Assembly (NCBI GenBank): GCA_002727395.1
Contig: PBWY01000019.1
Coordinates: forward strand, 1 to 14,049
Direction: 5' to 3'
Length of the DNA stretch: 14,049 nucleotides
Origin: Rhodospirillales bacterium
GTDB taxonomy: Bacteria > Pseudomonadota > Alphaproteobacteria > MPNO01 > UBA2964
The notes under the pieces are model-generated. The model was not told where the DNA came from and did not search any database. It was given only the letters and a program-made list of their open reading frames with translations. Shown piece by piece: positions 1 to 6,546 of the stretch (position 1 is its first letter; every line of letters starts with the position of its first letter). A program made the translations under genes and the position numbers.

Positions 1-412
1 TAAACAATGCTGCTTTGGCAGCAACGCCGTTATAAGCTCCCCACCCAAATTTTATGTGCCGGCCGGCGACGTAATTCCTAAATGGAATTATAAAATAATC
101 AAACTCGGTTTCTGGAAGTGTCGTAATAATTTCCTTAACGAGGCTGTTGGATAAACGTTCATCTCCATCAAGCTCCAATATCCAATCACTAGTACAAGCT
201 GAAATACCCTGTGAACGCCTATCCCCTTCATTAGGCCAATCTCCCATTATAAGCTTTGCACCTAATTGTTCCGCAATAGACCCCGTCCTATCTGTCGATC
301 TATCTAAAACTACCACAATCTCATCGGCAAATTCACCACTGCCTATGCAATCAGCTATTTGCGACTCTTCATTGTGAGCAACAATCAACAAAGAAACTTT
401 ATTTCCTGACAC
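1..412 (-). CDS. Glycosyltransferase family 2, N-terminal part (cut by window edge)
   Basis: The first 137 codons of a GT-A fold sugar transferase, which moves a sugar from a nucleotide-sugar onto a lipid-linked or LPS-type acceptor at the inner membrane. The N-terminus reads VSLLIVAHNEE, the usual opening strand of family 2 enzymes. EIVVVLDRSTDRT follows (nucleotide-binding region), then WILELDGDERL, the acidic metal-binding signature. This spacing resembles the WaaE/KdtX-type beta-1,4-glucosyltransferase subgroup, but the acceptor and sugar cannot be told. The start is GTG at 412-410, preceded by AGGAG six bases upstream. The next in-frame ATG lies about 60 codons later and would remove the nucleotide-binding region. 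The gene is divergent from a TylF-like methyltransferase, which fits a polysaccharide locus continuing to the left. Family is confident, exact role is not. Confidence 0.85.
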   Translation of the reverse strand, partial: MSGNKVSLLIVAHNEESQIADCIGSGEFADEIVVVLDRSTDRTGSIAEQLGAKLIMGDWPNEGDRRSQGISACTSDWILELDGDERLSNSLVKEIITTLPETEFDYFIIPFRNYVAGRHIKFGWGAYNGVAAKAALF

Positions 413-498
413 GAAAGACTCCTAAACTAGAAAAGAGAAATTCTTTCTCAATAATCTCAGAATCAAGATTAATTTTCTAAAACTATTTACCTAAAGCA

Positions 499-528
499 AT
501 TTAACTCCCCTTTATTTCTTGAGGTCAA
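499..528 (-). promoter_or_regulatory. Putative promoter of the glycosyltransferase gene
   Basis: Read on the minus strand, TTGACC (528-523) is followed after 18 bases by TTAAAT (504-499). This is a fair match to a housekeeping -35/-10 pair and would start transcription about 80 bases upstream of the GTG at 412. Seen by eye only. The 413-616 gap must also hold the promoter of the divergent methyltransferase gene, but no convincing plus-strand pair was found there. Confidence 0.4.
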
Positions 529-616
529 TTATAAAAAGGCTAGTGTCAGTAAATTTGGTTATGTATGTTTCGGTTATAAAGTTTATTGCAATGCAACAAT
601 TTCAGGGGTTAGCATT

Positions 617-1303
617 TTGAAACCCAAAAGAAACATAGCTCAACGCCTCCTAGATAGATTTTTTTATAAGTATTATGCTCGCAATTTGCTGTACGAATTG
701 CAAATGAGAGCCCGCTCGGAATCTGCAGATTTTGTGCAAGCTGAAATGCCAGAAGCACAGATATTCAGGACCCATCGCGATATAATCAATTTTGCTATTA
801 ATAACTCGCCTGCAGATGGCCTTTTTTTGGAATTTGGGGTTGCCACCGGCAAAACAATTAGTGAGATAGCATCAATAGTTCCTAGTGGAACAACTGTTTA
901 TGGATTTGATAGCTTTAAAGGATTGCCAGAAAATTGGTCAGGCCATATAGAAACCACTGGCGCATTTAAACAAAATAAAATACCCAATGTGCCCCCCAAT
1001 GTCTCCTTGGTTCCCGGACTATTTAGAGAAACACTGCCAGAATTTTTTGTTGATAAGAATGGGAAAGTGAGCTTTGCCCACATTGACTGCGATCTTTATA
1101 GCTCTACCGCCGCTATTTTGGATAATATCGGATCAAGACTTGGATCTGGAACTATGATCCTATTCGACGAATATTTTAATTACCCCGGGTGGAAGCTGCA
1201 CGAACACAGGGCATGGATGGATTTTTCTAATGATTCCAAAATTGCCTTTACCTACGTTGGGTTCACGGCATTAGACGGGAAAGTTTTAATTCGTGTTGAC
1301 TAA
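617..1303 (+). CDS. TylF/MycF-like class I SAM-dependent methyltransferase
   Basis: A 228-residue protein with a complete Rossmann methyltransferase core. LEFGVATGKT (71-80) is the glycine-rich SAM-binding motif I. YGFDSFKGLPE (95-105) is the acidic strand-2 motif typical of the TylF (macrocin O-methyltransferase) family. HIDCDLYSST (155-164) and FDEYFNYPGW (183-192) correspond to the metal-binding and catalytic region of TylF/MycF sugar O-methyltransferases. In polysaccharide loci such proteins are usually thought to O-methylate a sugar; that role is inferred here from the divergent glycosyltransferase. The start is TTG at 617 with AGGGG eight bases upstream. The first ATG is at residue 30, which would also leave the fold intact. 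The gene ends 12 bases before the 3' end of the tRNA on the opposite strand. Confidence 0.85.
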   Translation: MKPKRNIAQRLLDRFFYKYYARNLLYELQMRARSESADFVQAEMPEAQIFRTHRDIINFAINNSPADGLFLEFGVATGKTISEIASIVPSGTTVYGFDSFKGLPENWSGHIETTGAFKQNKIPNVPPNVSLVPGLFRETLPEFFVDKNGKVSFAHIDCDLYSSTAAILDNIGSRLGSGTMILFDEYFNYPGWKLHEHRAWMDFSNDSKIAFTYVGFTALDGKVLIRVD

Positions 1304-1315
1304 ACAACCACAATA

Positions 1316-1402
1316 TGGTGCCCCCCGCCAGAATCGAACTGGCACTCCCTTGCGAGAACTAGATTTTGAGTCTAGCGCGTCTACCAATTCCGCCAGAGGG
1401 GC
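1316..1402 (-). tRNA. tRNA-Leu, anticodon CAA, encoded CCA
   Basis: The reverse complement folds as a class II tRNA of 87 bases. The acceptor stem is GCCCCTC/GGGGGGC with one T-G wobble. The D arm carries the GGTAGACGC typical of leucine tRNAs. The anticodon stem CTAGA/TCTAG closes the loop CTCAAAA, giving anticodon CAA (plus-strand 1366-1368, reads UUG). A long variable arm with a GCAA loop follows, then the T arm GCCAG/CTGGC around TTCGATT. A73 and CCA are encoded at the 3' end. The gene separates the polysaccharide-type genes from the core genes to its right. Confidence 0.97.
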
Positions 1403-1422
1403 TGATGACTCAATTGCATGCA

Positions 1423-1451
1423 AAATGACCAATTTTATGCCCTATAGTCAA
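1423..1451 (-). promoter_or_regulatory. Possible promoter of tRNA-Leu
   Basis: On the minus strand TTGACT (1451-1446) is followed after 17 bases by TCATTT (1428-1423). The -35 box is good, the -10 box poor. The geometry would place the transcription start about a dozen bases before the mature tRNA, as expected for a tRNA gene. Weak, based on position as much as on sequence. Confidence 0.3.
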
Positions 1452-1578
1452 GCAAAGTCGTCTTTTATTCCATGAAAAAACAGAACACGTTTAAATCTAT
1501 ATTATATAAATTTAAATGAAAGAATTAATGTAACTCTATAGTTTTTATAAACTAAAAACATATCCGTTCAAATGCTCT

Positions 1579-1584
1579 GAAAGG
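1579..1584 (+). promoter_or_regulatory. Ribosome binding site fixing the start of the YqaA-like gene
   Basis: GAAAGG sits seven bases before TTG 1592 but only one base before the in-frame TTG 1586. A spacing of seven is normal and one is not, so 1592 is the likelier start. Confidence 0.6.
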
Positions 1585-1591
1585 TTTGGCC

Positions 1592-2173
1592 TTGCTAAAG
1601 CGATCTTACGACTGGGTTTTTTCTTATTCTTCTCATCCCAAAGCTTTTTGGTTATTGGTTGTAATTTCCTTCCTCGAGAGCTCTGTTTTCCCGATTCCAC
1701 CAGACCTATTGTTAATCCCGATGGTACTTGCGACACGTACACGTTGGTTAGTACTTGCGATGGCATGCACCCTGGCATCAGTACTAGGTGGACTATTTGG
1801 ATACGCCATTGGATATTTTCTTTATGATACAGTCGGTAAAACACTCATAGAATTTTATGGATATACGGCGCTTTTCGCCAAATTTCAGGAACGTTACAAC
1901 GAACTGGGTAGCTGGATCGTTTTTATAGCCGGAACTACTCCATTTCCTTATAAAGTGATTACAATTGCTAGTGGGGCCACACAACTTGACCTTTCAACTT
2001 TTACTATAGCCTCTATATTTTCACGTGGCCTGCGGTTCATTTTAGTCGCTGGTTTATTATTTTTTTTAGGCCCTTCAATCAGGAGTTTTATTGAAAAGCG
2101 ATTGGGCCTTATGTTGGCAGCAGTCGTCCTCCTTGTTATTGCTGGGTTTGTAATCGTAGAATATTTCTTATAA
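1592..2173 (+). CDS. YqaA/DedA-type (VTT domain) inner-membrane protein
   Basis: A 193-residue integral membrane protein of the YqaA branch of the DedA/SNARE-associated superfamily. Members of the wider superfamily are implicated in flipping lipid carriers and in envelope homeostasis; the YqaA branch itself has no firm function. The N-terminus LKRSYDWVFSYSSHPKA is followed by the hallmark ESSVFPIPPDLLLIPMVLA (re-entrant proline motif). Next come VLGGLFGYAIGYFLY and the second re-entrant region AGTTPFPYKVITIASG with the conserved PFPYK. A final hydrophobic helix ends at the C-terminus. TTG 1592 is preferred over TTG 1586 because of ribosome-binding-site spacing. The gene is first in a plus-strand run with dsbB and coq7. 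Confidence 0.9.
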   Translation: MLKRSYDWVFSYSSHPKAFWLLVVISFLESSVFPIPPDLLLIPMVLATRTRWLVLAMACTLASVLGGLFGYAIGYFLYDTVGKTLIEFYGYTALFAKFQERYNELGSWIVFIAGTTPFPYKVITIASGATQLDLSTFTIASIFSRGLRFILVAGLLFFLGPSIRSFIEKRLGLMLAAVVLLVIAGFVIVEYFL

Positions 2174-2186
2174 AGAACGGTTTATC

Positions 2187-2217
2187 TTGACCCTCGACCT
2201 TTTAGGCCACATATCAT
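2187..2217 (+). promoter_or_regulatory. Possible promoter before dsbB
   Basis: TTGACC (2187-2192) and TATCAT (2212-2217) are separated by 19 bases, longer than optimal. If used, transcription would begin at about the dsbB ATG (2225), giving a nearly leaderless mRNA. This fits the absence of a Shine-Dalgarno sequence before that ATG. Speculative; dsbB may instead be read from upstream. Confidence 0.22.
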
Positions 2218-2224
2218 CTCTATT

Positions 2225-2734
2225 ATGAAAACTAGTTCTTTCTCCCCATTTAAACATTACAATACTGTAATCATTGCTGCCATTGCATCGGCTAGTCTTC
2301 TTATAACCGCGTTGATTCTTGAATATTCTGCTGGCTTGATATCTTGTACTCTTTGTAATGCACAACGATGGCCCCACGCCATTGTGCTTGGTTTATGTCT
2401 AATTGCTTCTTTACCAATTTTACCCAATATAAGAAGAGTATTACTTGGTATAATATCCCTTGCATTTGCAACAACTGCTCTAATCGGCGTATACCATGCC
2501 TCCATCGAATATGGTTGGATTTCCGGGCCCACTGGATGTTCCGGTAATATCACCGGCAACTCAATTGAAGAACTCCGACGCCAACTTTTAGCACAATCAT
2601 TTGCAAGATGTGATCAGGTTGCCTGGAGTTTGTTTGGAATTTCTCTCGCTGGATATAACTTTTTAATATCTGGAGTACTTTCCCTAATTTGTGGGATTTC
2701 ATCACTATGTAGATTTTCTAAAACCACACTATGA
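2225..2734 (+). CDS. dsbB: Disulfide bond formation protein DsbB
   Basis: A 169-residue inner-membrane thiol oxidoreductase. The family reoxidises periplasmic DsbA-type proteins and passes the electrons to quinone. All four catalytic cysteines are present: the first pair in SCTLCNAQRWPH (C41, C44, with the quinone-side motif CxxCxxQRxPH), and the second pair C105 (GPTGC) and C129 (FARCD) in the periplasmic loop. Four hydrophobic helices flank them as expected. The YHASIEYG stretch is typical of alphaproteobacterial members. The gene overlaps coq7 by the ATGA at 2731-2734, so the two are probably translationally coupled. That places quinone-dependent disulfide formation next to quinone synthesis. 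No DsbA gene is in the window. There is no clear ribosome binding site before the ATG. Confidence 0.93.
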   Translation: MKTSSFSPFKHYNTVIIAAIASASLLITALILEYSAGLISCTLCNAQRWPHAIVLGLCLIASLPILPNIRRVLLGIISLAFATTALIGVYHASIEYGWISGPTGCSGNITGNSIEELRRQLLAQSFARCDQVAWSLFGISLAGYNFLISGVLSLICGISSLCRFSKTTL

Positions 2735-3306
2735 AAAAAAATCAGCAAAAACAATCAGACGTCACCGGCGAAAATAGAATGCCTGGTGACCCCTATCCAG
2801 AGAAGATAGTTGAAACGATCCTTCGTGTGGACCACGCAGGAGAACACGGCGCAATTAGGATTTATCAAGGACAGCTGGCTGTTCTTTCTGGAACAAAAGC
2901 CGAGGCCCCAATTAGAGAAATGATGGAACAAGAACAACATCATTTGGATAAATTCAATCAATTAATTGCTGACCGTAAGGTTCGACCGACCGCCCTTTCC
3001 CCATTATGGCACGTAGCAGGCTTTATGCTTGGTGCCGGCACGGCTTTTCTTGGCCCAAAAGCAGCTATGACATGCACTCAAGCCGTGGAAGAAGTAATCG
3101 ACGAACACTATGAAAGTCAGGCAAAACAGCTAGGTGATGATGAAAACGAACTTCGCACTGTGATAGAGGAATTCCGCATGGACGAGTTAGCTCATAGAGA
3201 TAAGGCTATTGAAGAAGGGGCGGAAGAAACAAGAGGCCACAAAACTTTATCCAGAGCAATTAAAGCTGGAACCAAATTAGCTATTTGGCTCTCAAAGAAA
3301 GTTTAA
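2731..3306 (+). CDS. coq7: Demethoxyubiquinone hydroxylase (Coq7 type)
   Basis: A di-iron monooxygenase of 191 residues that hydroxylates demethoxyubiquinone, the penultimate ring modification in ubiquinone biosynthesis, at the inner membrane. The ferritin-like carboxylate ligands are all present with family spacing: E38 in DHAGEHGA, E68 and H71 in EQEQHH, E120 in AVEEVIDEHY, and E152 and H155 in DELAHRD. The stretch HVAGFMLGAGTAFLG is the hydrophobic membrane-contact region. The first 20 residues are a polar, poorly conserved leader. The ATG overlaps the dsbB stop. The TAA stop overlaps, on the opposite strand, the TAA of the cytochrome c' gene. The enzyme needs oxygen, so the host makes ubiquinone aerobically. 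Confidence 0.95.
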   Translation: MKKNQQKQSDVTGENRMPGDPYPEKIVETILRVDHAGEHGAIRIYQGQLAVLSGTKAEAPIREMMEQEQHHLDKFNQLIADRKVRPTALSPLWHVAGFMLGAGTAFLGPKAAMTCTQAVEEVIDEHYESQAKQLGDDENELRTVIEEFRMDELAHRDKAIEEGAEETRGHKTLSRAIKAGTKLAIWLSKKV

Positions 3307-3836
3307 GGATACCTTTTCTTTCTTTCGCGGAATTTCCGATGACATCCAGAGCACGTCTTCCCGAGCGCCCGATATCCCGACTTCACAGCCTCCTCATTTC
3401 CGGCGCGACCGGCTTCGGCAAGTACTGTTGCTGCTCTCACCATAGCATTCATTGATCGGGAAAATTCTTCCCATTCCGCCCAAATTTTAGGCGAGGCCCT
3501 ACTAGGCCGTTCAAGACTATTTTTAGAAAACAACCTAATCGCTCCCCGCCCGTTTAGGGCTATTCGCTCTGAGGCTGCCGCTACTATGGAGCCATCAAAA
3601 GGATTTCGACCCCGGACTATTACCCCTATTCGTTTCATTTCAGCGCCTATAGCCTTCATGTTTTCCATCCGCTTTTTAACATCACCTTTAGCTCCCGCAT
3701 GACTGAGCTGCACATGAGACATCAAGACACGGTTCTTTTTCTCAACATCGGATTGGGCACTTACGTAATTTTCGAACGGAAAAGAAAACAAATAAGTCAC
3801 TAATAAAAATAGAACACCAAATTTAAAATCTTTCAT
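3303..3836 (-). CDS. Cytochrome c' family protein (secreted, monohaem)
   Basis: A 177-residue periplasmic c-type cytochrome. An N-terminal signal peptide (basic MKDFKFG, hydrophobic stretch 8-20, likely cleavage after YVSA at 27) is followed by a mostly helical domain. The haem attachment motif CSGCH (162-166) lies close to the C-terminus, the layout of four-helix-bundle cytochromes c'. MENMKAIGAEMKRIG and PKIWAEWEEF match the helices and tryptophan region seen in that family. Cytochromes c' bind NO or CO, or serve in electron transfer; the exact role here is unknown. The tail RKFRERKKRYP is unusually basic. Its stop shares TTAA with the convergent coq7 stop. Nothing resembling a G+C-rich terminator separates the two genes. 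Confidence 0.88.
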   Translation of the reverse strand: MKDFKFGVLFLLVTYLFSFPFENYVSAQSDVEKKNRVLMSHVQLSHAGAKGDVKKRMENMKAIGAEMKRIGVIVRGRNPFDGSIVAAASERIALNGRGAIRLFSKNSLERPSRASPKIWAEWEEFSRSMNAMVRAATVLAEAGRAGNEEAVKSGYRALGKTCSGCHRKFRERKKRYP

Positions 3837-3912
3837 CAGAACAACATAAATTTCAATTATGGCAAAAGTTCGTCTCTAGAACATATAACACTCATTATCA
3901 TGAAAAATTTAA

Positions 3913-3954
3913 GGTAAAAATAAAATTTTATTATTAATCTTTAATACTTTTACC
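3913..3954. repeat. AT-rich inverted repeat between the cytochrome c' and ubiD-family genes
   Basis: GGTAAAA (3913-3919) and TTTTACC (3948-3954) are perfect inverted arms. Inside them lies a 14-base perfect palindrome, AATAAAATTTTATT (3919-3932). The element sits 77 bases upstream of the cytochrome c' ATG, and on the minus strand 109 bases beyond the UbiD-family stop. It could be a weak terminator or a protein-binding site, or simply chance in AT-rich DNA. The rest of the 226-base gap (3837-4062) shows no supportable gene. Confidence 0.3.
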
Positions 3955-4062
3955 GCACTTCATCTAGTATCGTCATAATCGTCCAATACACCCCGGCAAG
4001 CACCATTCAGGCGGCACACACTGGTTATGTTTCATTTAAGCACTATTCAAAGATACGGAGGC

Positions 4063-5511
4063 TTATTGTACGGCCTTAACAAAACTATCCGGTAAAATAT
4101 TTCCCCATTTCTCACGTATACGGGAATCTAGCTCGGGACTGTTACGTGCAACAATCGGAAAAGTTTCCTGACGGCGGAATGGGATGCAGGCATCAACCAC
4201 TACACGGGCATTACGGCGATCAGTTTCGTCATCAAAACACATTGGATCCAGATGTGAACTCCAACCTCCCGAAACAATCTCAACATCTTCACGGGGATCA
4301 CATCTTGTACACATGGACCAAAGGACATCATTGACATTAGTTGGGTCTATATCCTCGTCCACAACCACGGTCCAGCGATTACAGTAGGCACCCGCCAAGC
4401 ACTGAGATGCCACCAACCCCGCTTGCTTGGCATGCCCTCCATATAATTGCTTAATCGAAATCGTAAGCCAGAATCTGCTTCCTCCCGCCTCGTGTGCCCA
4501 TACGCCCCTAACTTCGGGGATACCGGCTGCCTCCAGTTGTGACCAAACAGCACCACAACGATAATGACCAAGGTAATAAGTATTATCATTCGGCGGCACT
4601 GCCGGTACAGCCCCCATGAGCACGGGTTTGTCCCTGTGCATCATTGTTTCCACACGAATTGCGGGCTCTGGTCTCTGGCCTCCAGCATAGTAACCGGTCC
4701 ATTCCCCCAGTGGGCCTTCGACTACTTCATCATCTGGGTGAATGAAACCTTCTAGGGAAATTTCAGCATTCGCGGGCACGGGCAGGCCAGTTTTAGGCAT
4801 ATTTATAATTTCAACGGCGTCGCCGAATATTCCCCCGGCGGCTTCATATTCACTTTTTCCATATGGGATCTCAAGGCCTGCAAGCATAAATAAAGCTGGA
4901 TGCATACCAAACACAGCTGCGACCGGGCATGGCTCACCTCGGGAATGATATTTTTCCATAATCAGTCGACCGTGCTTACCCGGAGACATCATCACTGAGG
5001 CCACATTTTTTTCATGAACTTGCATTCGGTAGGTACCATAGTTAATCCAATCATTATCCGGATCTTTCATCACCACCATACAGGCGGTTCCAATAAAGTG
5101 CCCACCATCATGTTCATGCCAGACGGGAGTTGGAATAGATGTTAAGTCAACATTTCCACCTTCCAAAACGTTATCTAAAAGTGGGCCGCCATTTACCTGC
5201 TTCGGCGGAATCGAAGGAGCATCACTCATATATTTACGCCACCACTGCACCAATTCCATTTCTGAGGCATCAACTGGTAGCCCGAGAGCTAAATTAATTC
5301 TCGGTGTAGAGGTCAGGAGATTAGCTAGCACTCTATGGCCTTTGGGAAACCCCGGAATGTCATCGAAGATAAGCGCTGGGTTTCCCATTTTACGCTGAAC
5401 AATATCAACAATACCGCCAATATCTTCCTTAGGTTCTGCCCCCGAAATTTTATGCAATTCCCCTGAATTTTGAATTTCATCGATCCAGTTTCTTAAATCT
5501 TTATTCGCCAC
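4063..5511 (-). CDS. UbiD-family prenylated-FMN decarboxylase
   Basis: A full-length 482-residue member of the UbiD family, which reversibly decarboxylates aromatic, heteroaromatic or unsaturated acids using prenylated FMN. Every cofactor and catalytic position known from fungal Fdc1 can be matched. N157 and R162 in INYGTYR have the same five-residue spacing as N168/R173. H180 in PGKHG corresponds to H191, E223 in SEYEAAGG to the third Mn ligand, and E265 and E270 in EGPLGE to E277/E282. So the R-E-E catalytic set is intact. The start is GTG at 5511 with GGAG eight bases upstream. The gene is divergent from a three-gene molybdenum hydroxylase set, 165 bases away. No UbiX gene, which makes the cofactor, is in the window. 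This is probably not the ubiquinone-pathway UbiD: FDCA/pyrrole-2-carboxylate-type and other family branches are equally possible. Confidence 0.9.
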   Translation of the reverse strand: MANKDLRNWIDEIQNSGELHKISGAEPKEDIGGIVDIVQRKMGNPALIFDDIPGFPKGHRVLANLLTSTPRINLALGLPVDASEMELVQWWRKYMSDAPSIPPKQVNGGPLLDNVLEGGNVDLTSIPTPVWHEHDGGHFIGTACMVVMKDPDNDWINYGTYRMQVHEKNVASVMMSPGKHGRLIMEKYHSRGEPCPVAAVFGMHPALFMLAGLEIPYGKSEYEAAGGIFGDAVEIINMPKTGLPVPANAEISLEGFIHPDDEVVEGPLGEWTGYYAGGQRPEPAIRVETMMHRDKPVLMGAVPAVPPNDNTYYLGHYRCGAVWSQLEAAGIPEVRGVWAHEAGGSRFWLTISIKQLYGGHAKQAGLVASQCLAGAYCNRWTVVVDEDIDPTNVNDVLWSMCTRCDPREDVEIVSGGWSSHLDPMCFDDETDRRNARVVVDACIPFRRQETFPIVARNSPELDSRIREKWGNILPDSFVKAVQ

Positions 5512-5625
5512 GTCAGTTTCTCCAGACAGGTTTTATACAATTTATGGTTACCTTGTTTTGATACGATTGAAAACGGAAAAAAATGTTTGTTCTTCTTCTT
5601 GCGCTTCAAAGCTTAAGGTGGGACC

Positions 5626-5650
5626 ATTAGAACATGGCATGTCATCTAAT
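5626..5650. promoter_or_regulatory. Inverted repeat upstream of the FAD-subunit gene (operator or hairpin)
   Basis: ATTAGA plus ACATG on the left mirrors CATGT, a two-base insert (CA) and TCTAAT on the right, centred on one G. That is 11 matched positions per arm. It ends 26 bases before the GTG at 5677 in the divergent ubiD/molybdenum-hydroxylase gap. The position suits a repressor site. Because the right arm runs into TTTT, an RNA hairpin acting as an attenuator is also possible. No regulator gene is nearby. Confidence 0.4.
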
Positions 5651-5664
5651 TTTTGAACTCTAAG

Positions 5665-5671
5665 AAGGAGG
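5665..5671 (+). promoter_or_regulatory. Strong Shine-Dalgarno fixing the FAD-subunit start
   Basis: AAGGAGG, a near-perfect anti-16S match, lies five bases before GTG 5677. It lies inside the longer reading frame that could start at TTG 5653, which shows that the true start is 5677. The encoded MKAPKFNYI is also the usual beginning of this family. Confidence 0.85.
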
Positions 5672-5676
5672 AAGGC

Positions 5677-6546
5677 GTGAAGGCGCCCAAATTTAATTAT
5701 ATAAAGGCAAATTCATTACAACAAACGCTAGAACTATTAGATGAATTAGGTGAGGAAGGGCGTATCATTGCAGGAGGACAGAGCCTTATGCCAACCCTTA
5801 ATATGCGCCTTTCACAGCCCAATACGCTTATTGATATTAATGGACTGCAGGACCTTGAAGGAATTACTCTCGAAGGCGAAATCGTTAAAATTGGAGCTCT
5901 TACCCGTCACATAGACGTTGCTCAATCCTCCATAATTTCTGAGCATTTATCTCTAATAAGCAAAGCGATGCCCCATGTCGCACATGTTGCAGTTCGAAAC
6001 CGCGGGACCATCGGAGGTAGTATTGCCCTAGCTGACCCTGCTGCCGAAATGCCGGCCTGCGCCCTTGCTTTAGGCGCCATTATGGTGGTTGAAAGCTTGA
6101 AAGGCAGACGAGAAATTGCCGCCGAAGACTTCTTCAAAGGGCTATATGAGACCGAGCGGAAACCAAACGAGCTATGAGTCGAAATTCTTATTCCAGTGGA
6201 ACGCCCTGAGGATATTTCAGTATTTATGGAACTAGCTCAAAGGCATGGCGACTTTGCCATGGCCGGTATAGCCTGTCTTGCTCAGGTCAAAGACAAAACA
6301 TTTAAAAATTTAAAATTAGTCTATTTTGGCAGTGAAGATAAACCCACTCTTGCAAAAAACACTATAGCCTCAATGCTTGGAAAAACATGGTCAGAAGATT
6401 GTTGCAAAACTGTAACTGAATCCTTAAACGACGACCTGAATCCAATGGAGAACCTACAAGGTGGTTCAGCCATGAAACTGCATTTACAAAATGTACTCAC
6501 AGGAAGAGTTCTTAGAACTGCCCTAGACCAAGCGGAGACAGAGTAA
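5677..6546 (+). pseudogene. Molybdenum hydroxylase FAD subunit (CoxM-like) with in-frame TGA
   Basis: The medium, FAD-carrying subunit of a xanthine-dehydrogenase/CO-dehydrogenase family enzyme, which passes electrons from the 2Fe-2S subunit to FAD. The frame codes for 289 positions, normal for the family, but codon 167 (6175-6177) is TGA. Before it is a complete FAD-binding (PCMH-type) domain with AGGQSLMP (32-39) and TIGGSIALADP (111-121), the two flavin-binding loops. After it the same frame continues with VEILIPVERPED, then HGDFAMAGIACLAQ, the CO-dehydrogenase flavoprotein C-terminal domain, to a normal TAA. The break thus falls between the two domains without frame change. One base change from TTA (Leu, a residue that would suit the position) would explain it. 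Restart at GTG 6196 is possible, but no ribosome binding site precedes it. The TAA stop overlaps the next ATG (TAATG). It is either a recent nonsense mutation or a sequence error. Confidence 0.85.

Noticed and set aside
147..377. Plus-strand open frame of 76 codons at the left end
   Set aside because: It is the antisense shadow of the glycosyltransferase on the minus strand, whose frame has clear family motifs and a ribosome binding site before GTG 412.
1293..1475. Plus-strand open frame of 60 codons
   Set aside because: It runs antisense through the tRNA-Leu gene and shows no protein-like features.
1490..1554. Inverted repeats TTTAAAT/ATTTAAA and TAGTTT/AAACTA before the YqaA-like gene
   Set aside because: Short, almost purely A+T arms in an AT-rich gap, with no GC stem and no gene ending here that needs a terminator. 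Likely chance.
4146..4948. Several plus-strand open frames opposite the UbiD-family gene
   Set aside because: All are shadows of the strongly supported minus-strand coding frame.
5653..5676. TTG 5653 as start of the FAD-subunit gene
   Set aside because: The strong AAGGAGG lies inside this extension and is correctly spaced for GTG 5677, which also gives the family's usual N-terminus.
6175..6177. TGA read as selenocysteine or tryptophan
   Set aside because: The family does not call for Cys or Trp here, no SECIS-like hairpin was seen just downstream, and TGA ends other genes in this window at coupled stop/start junctions.
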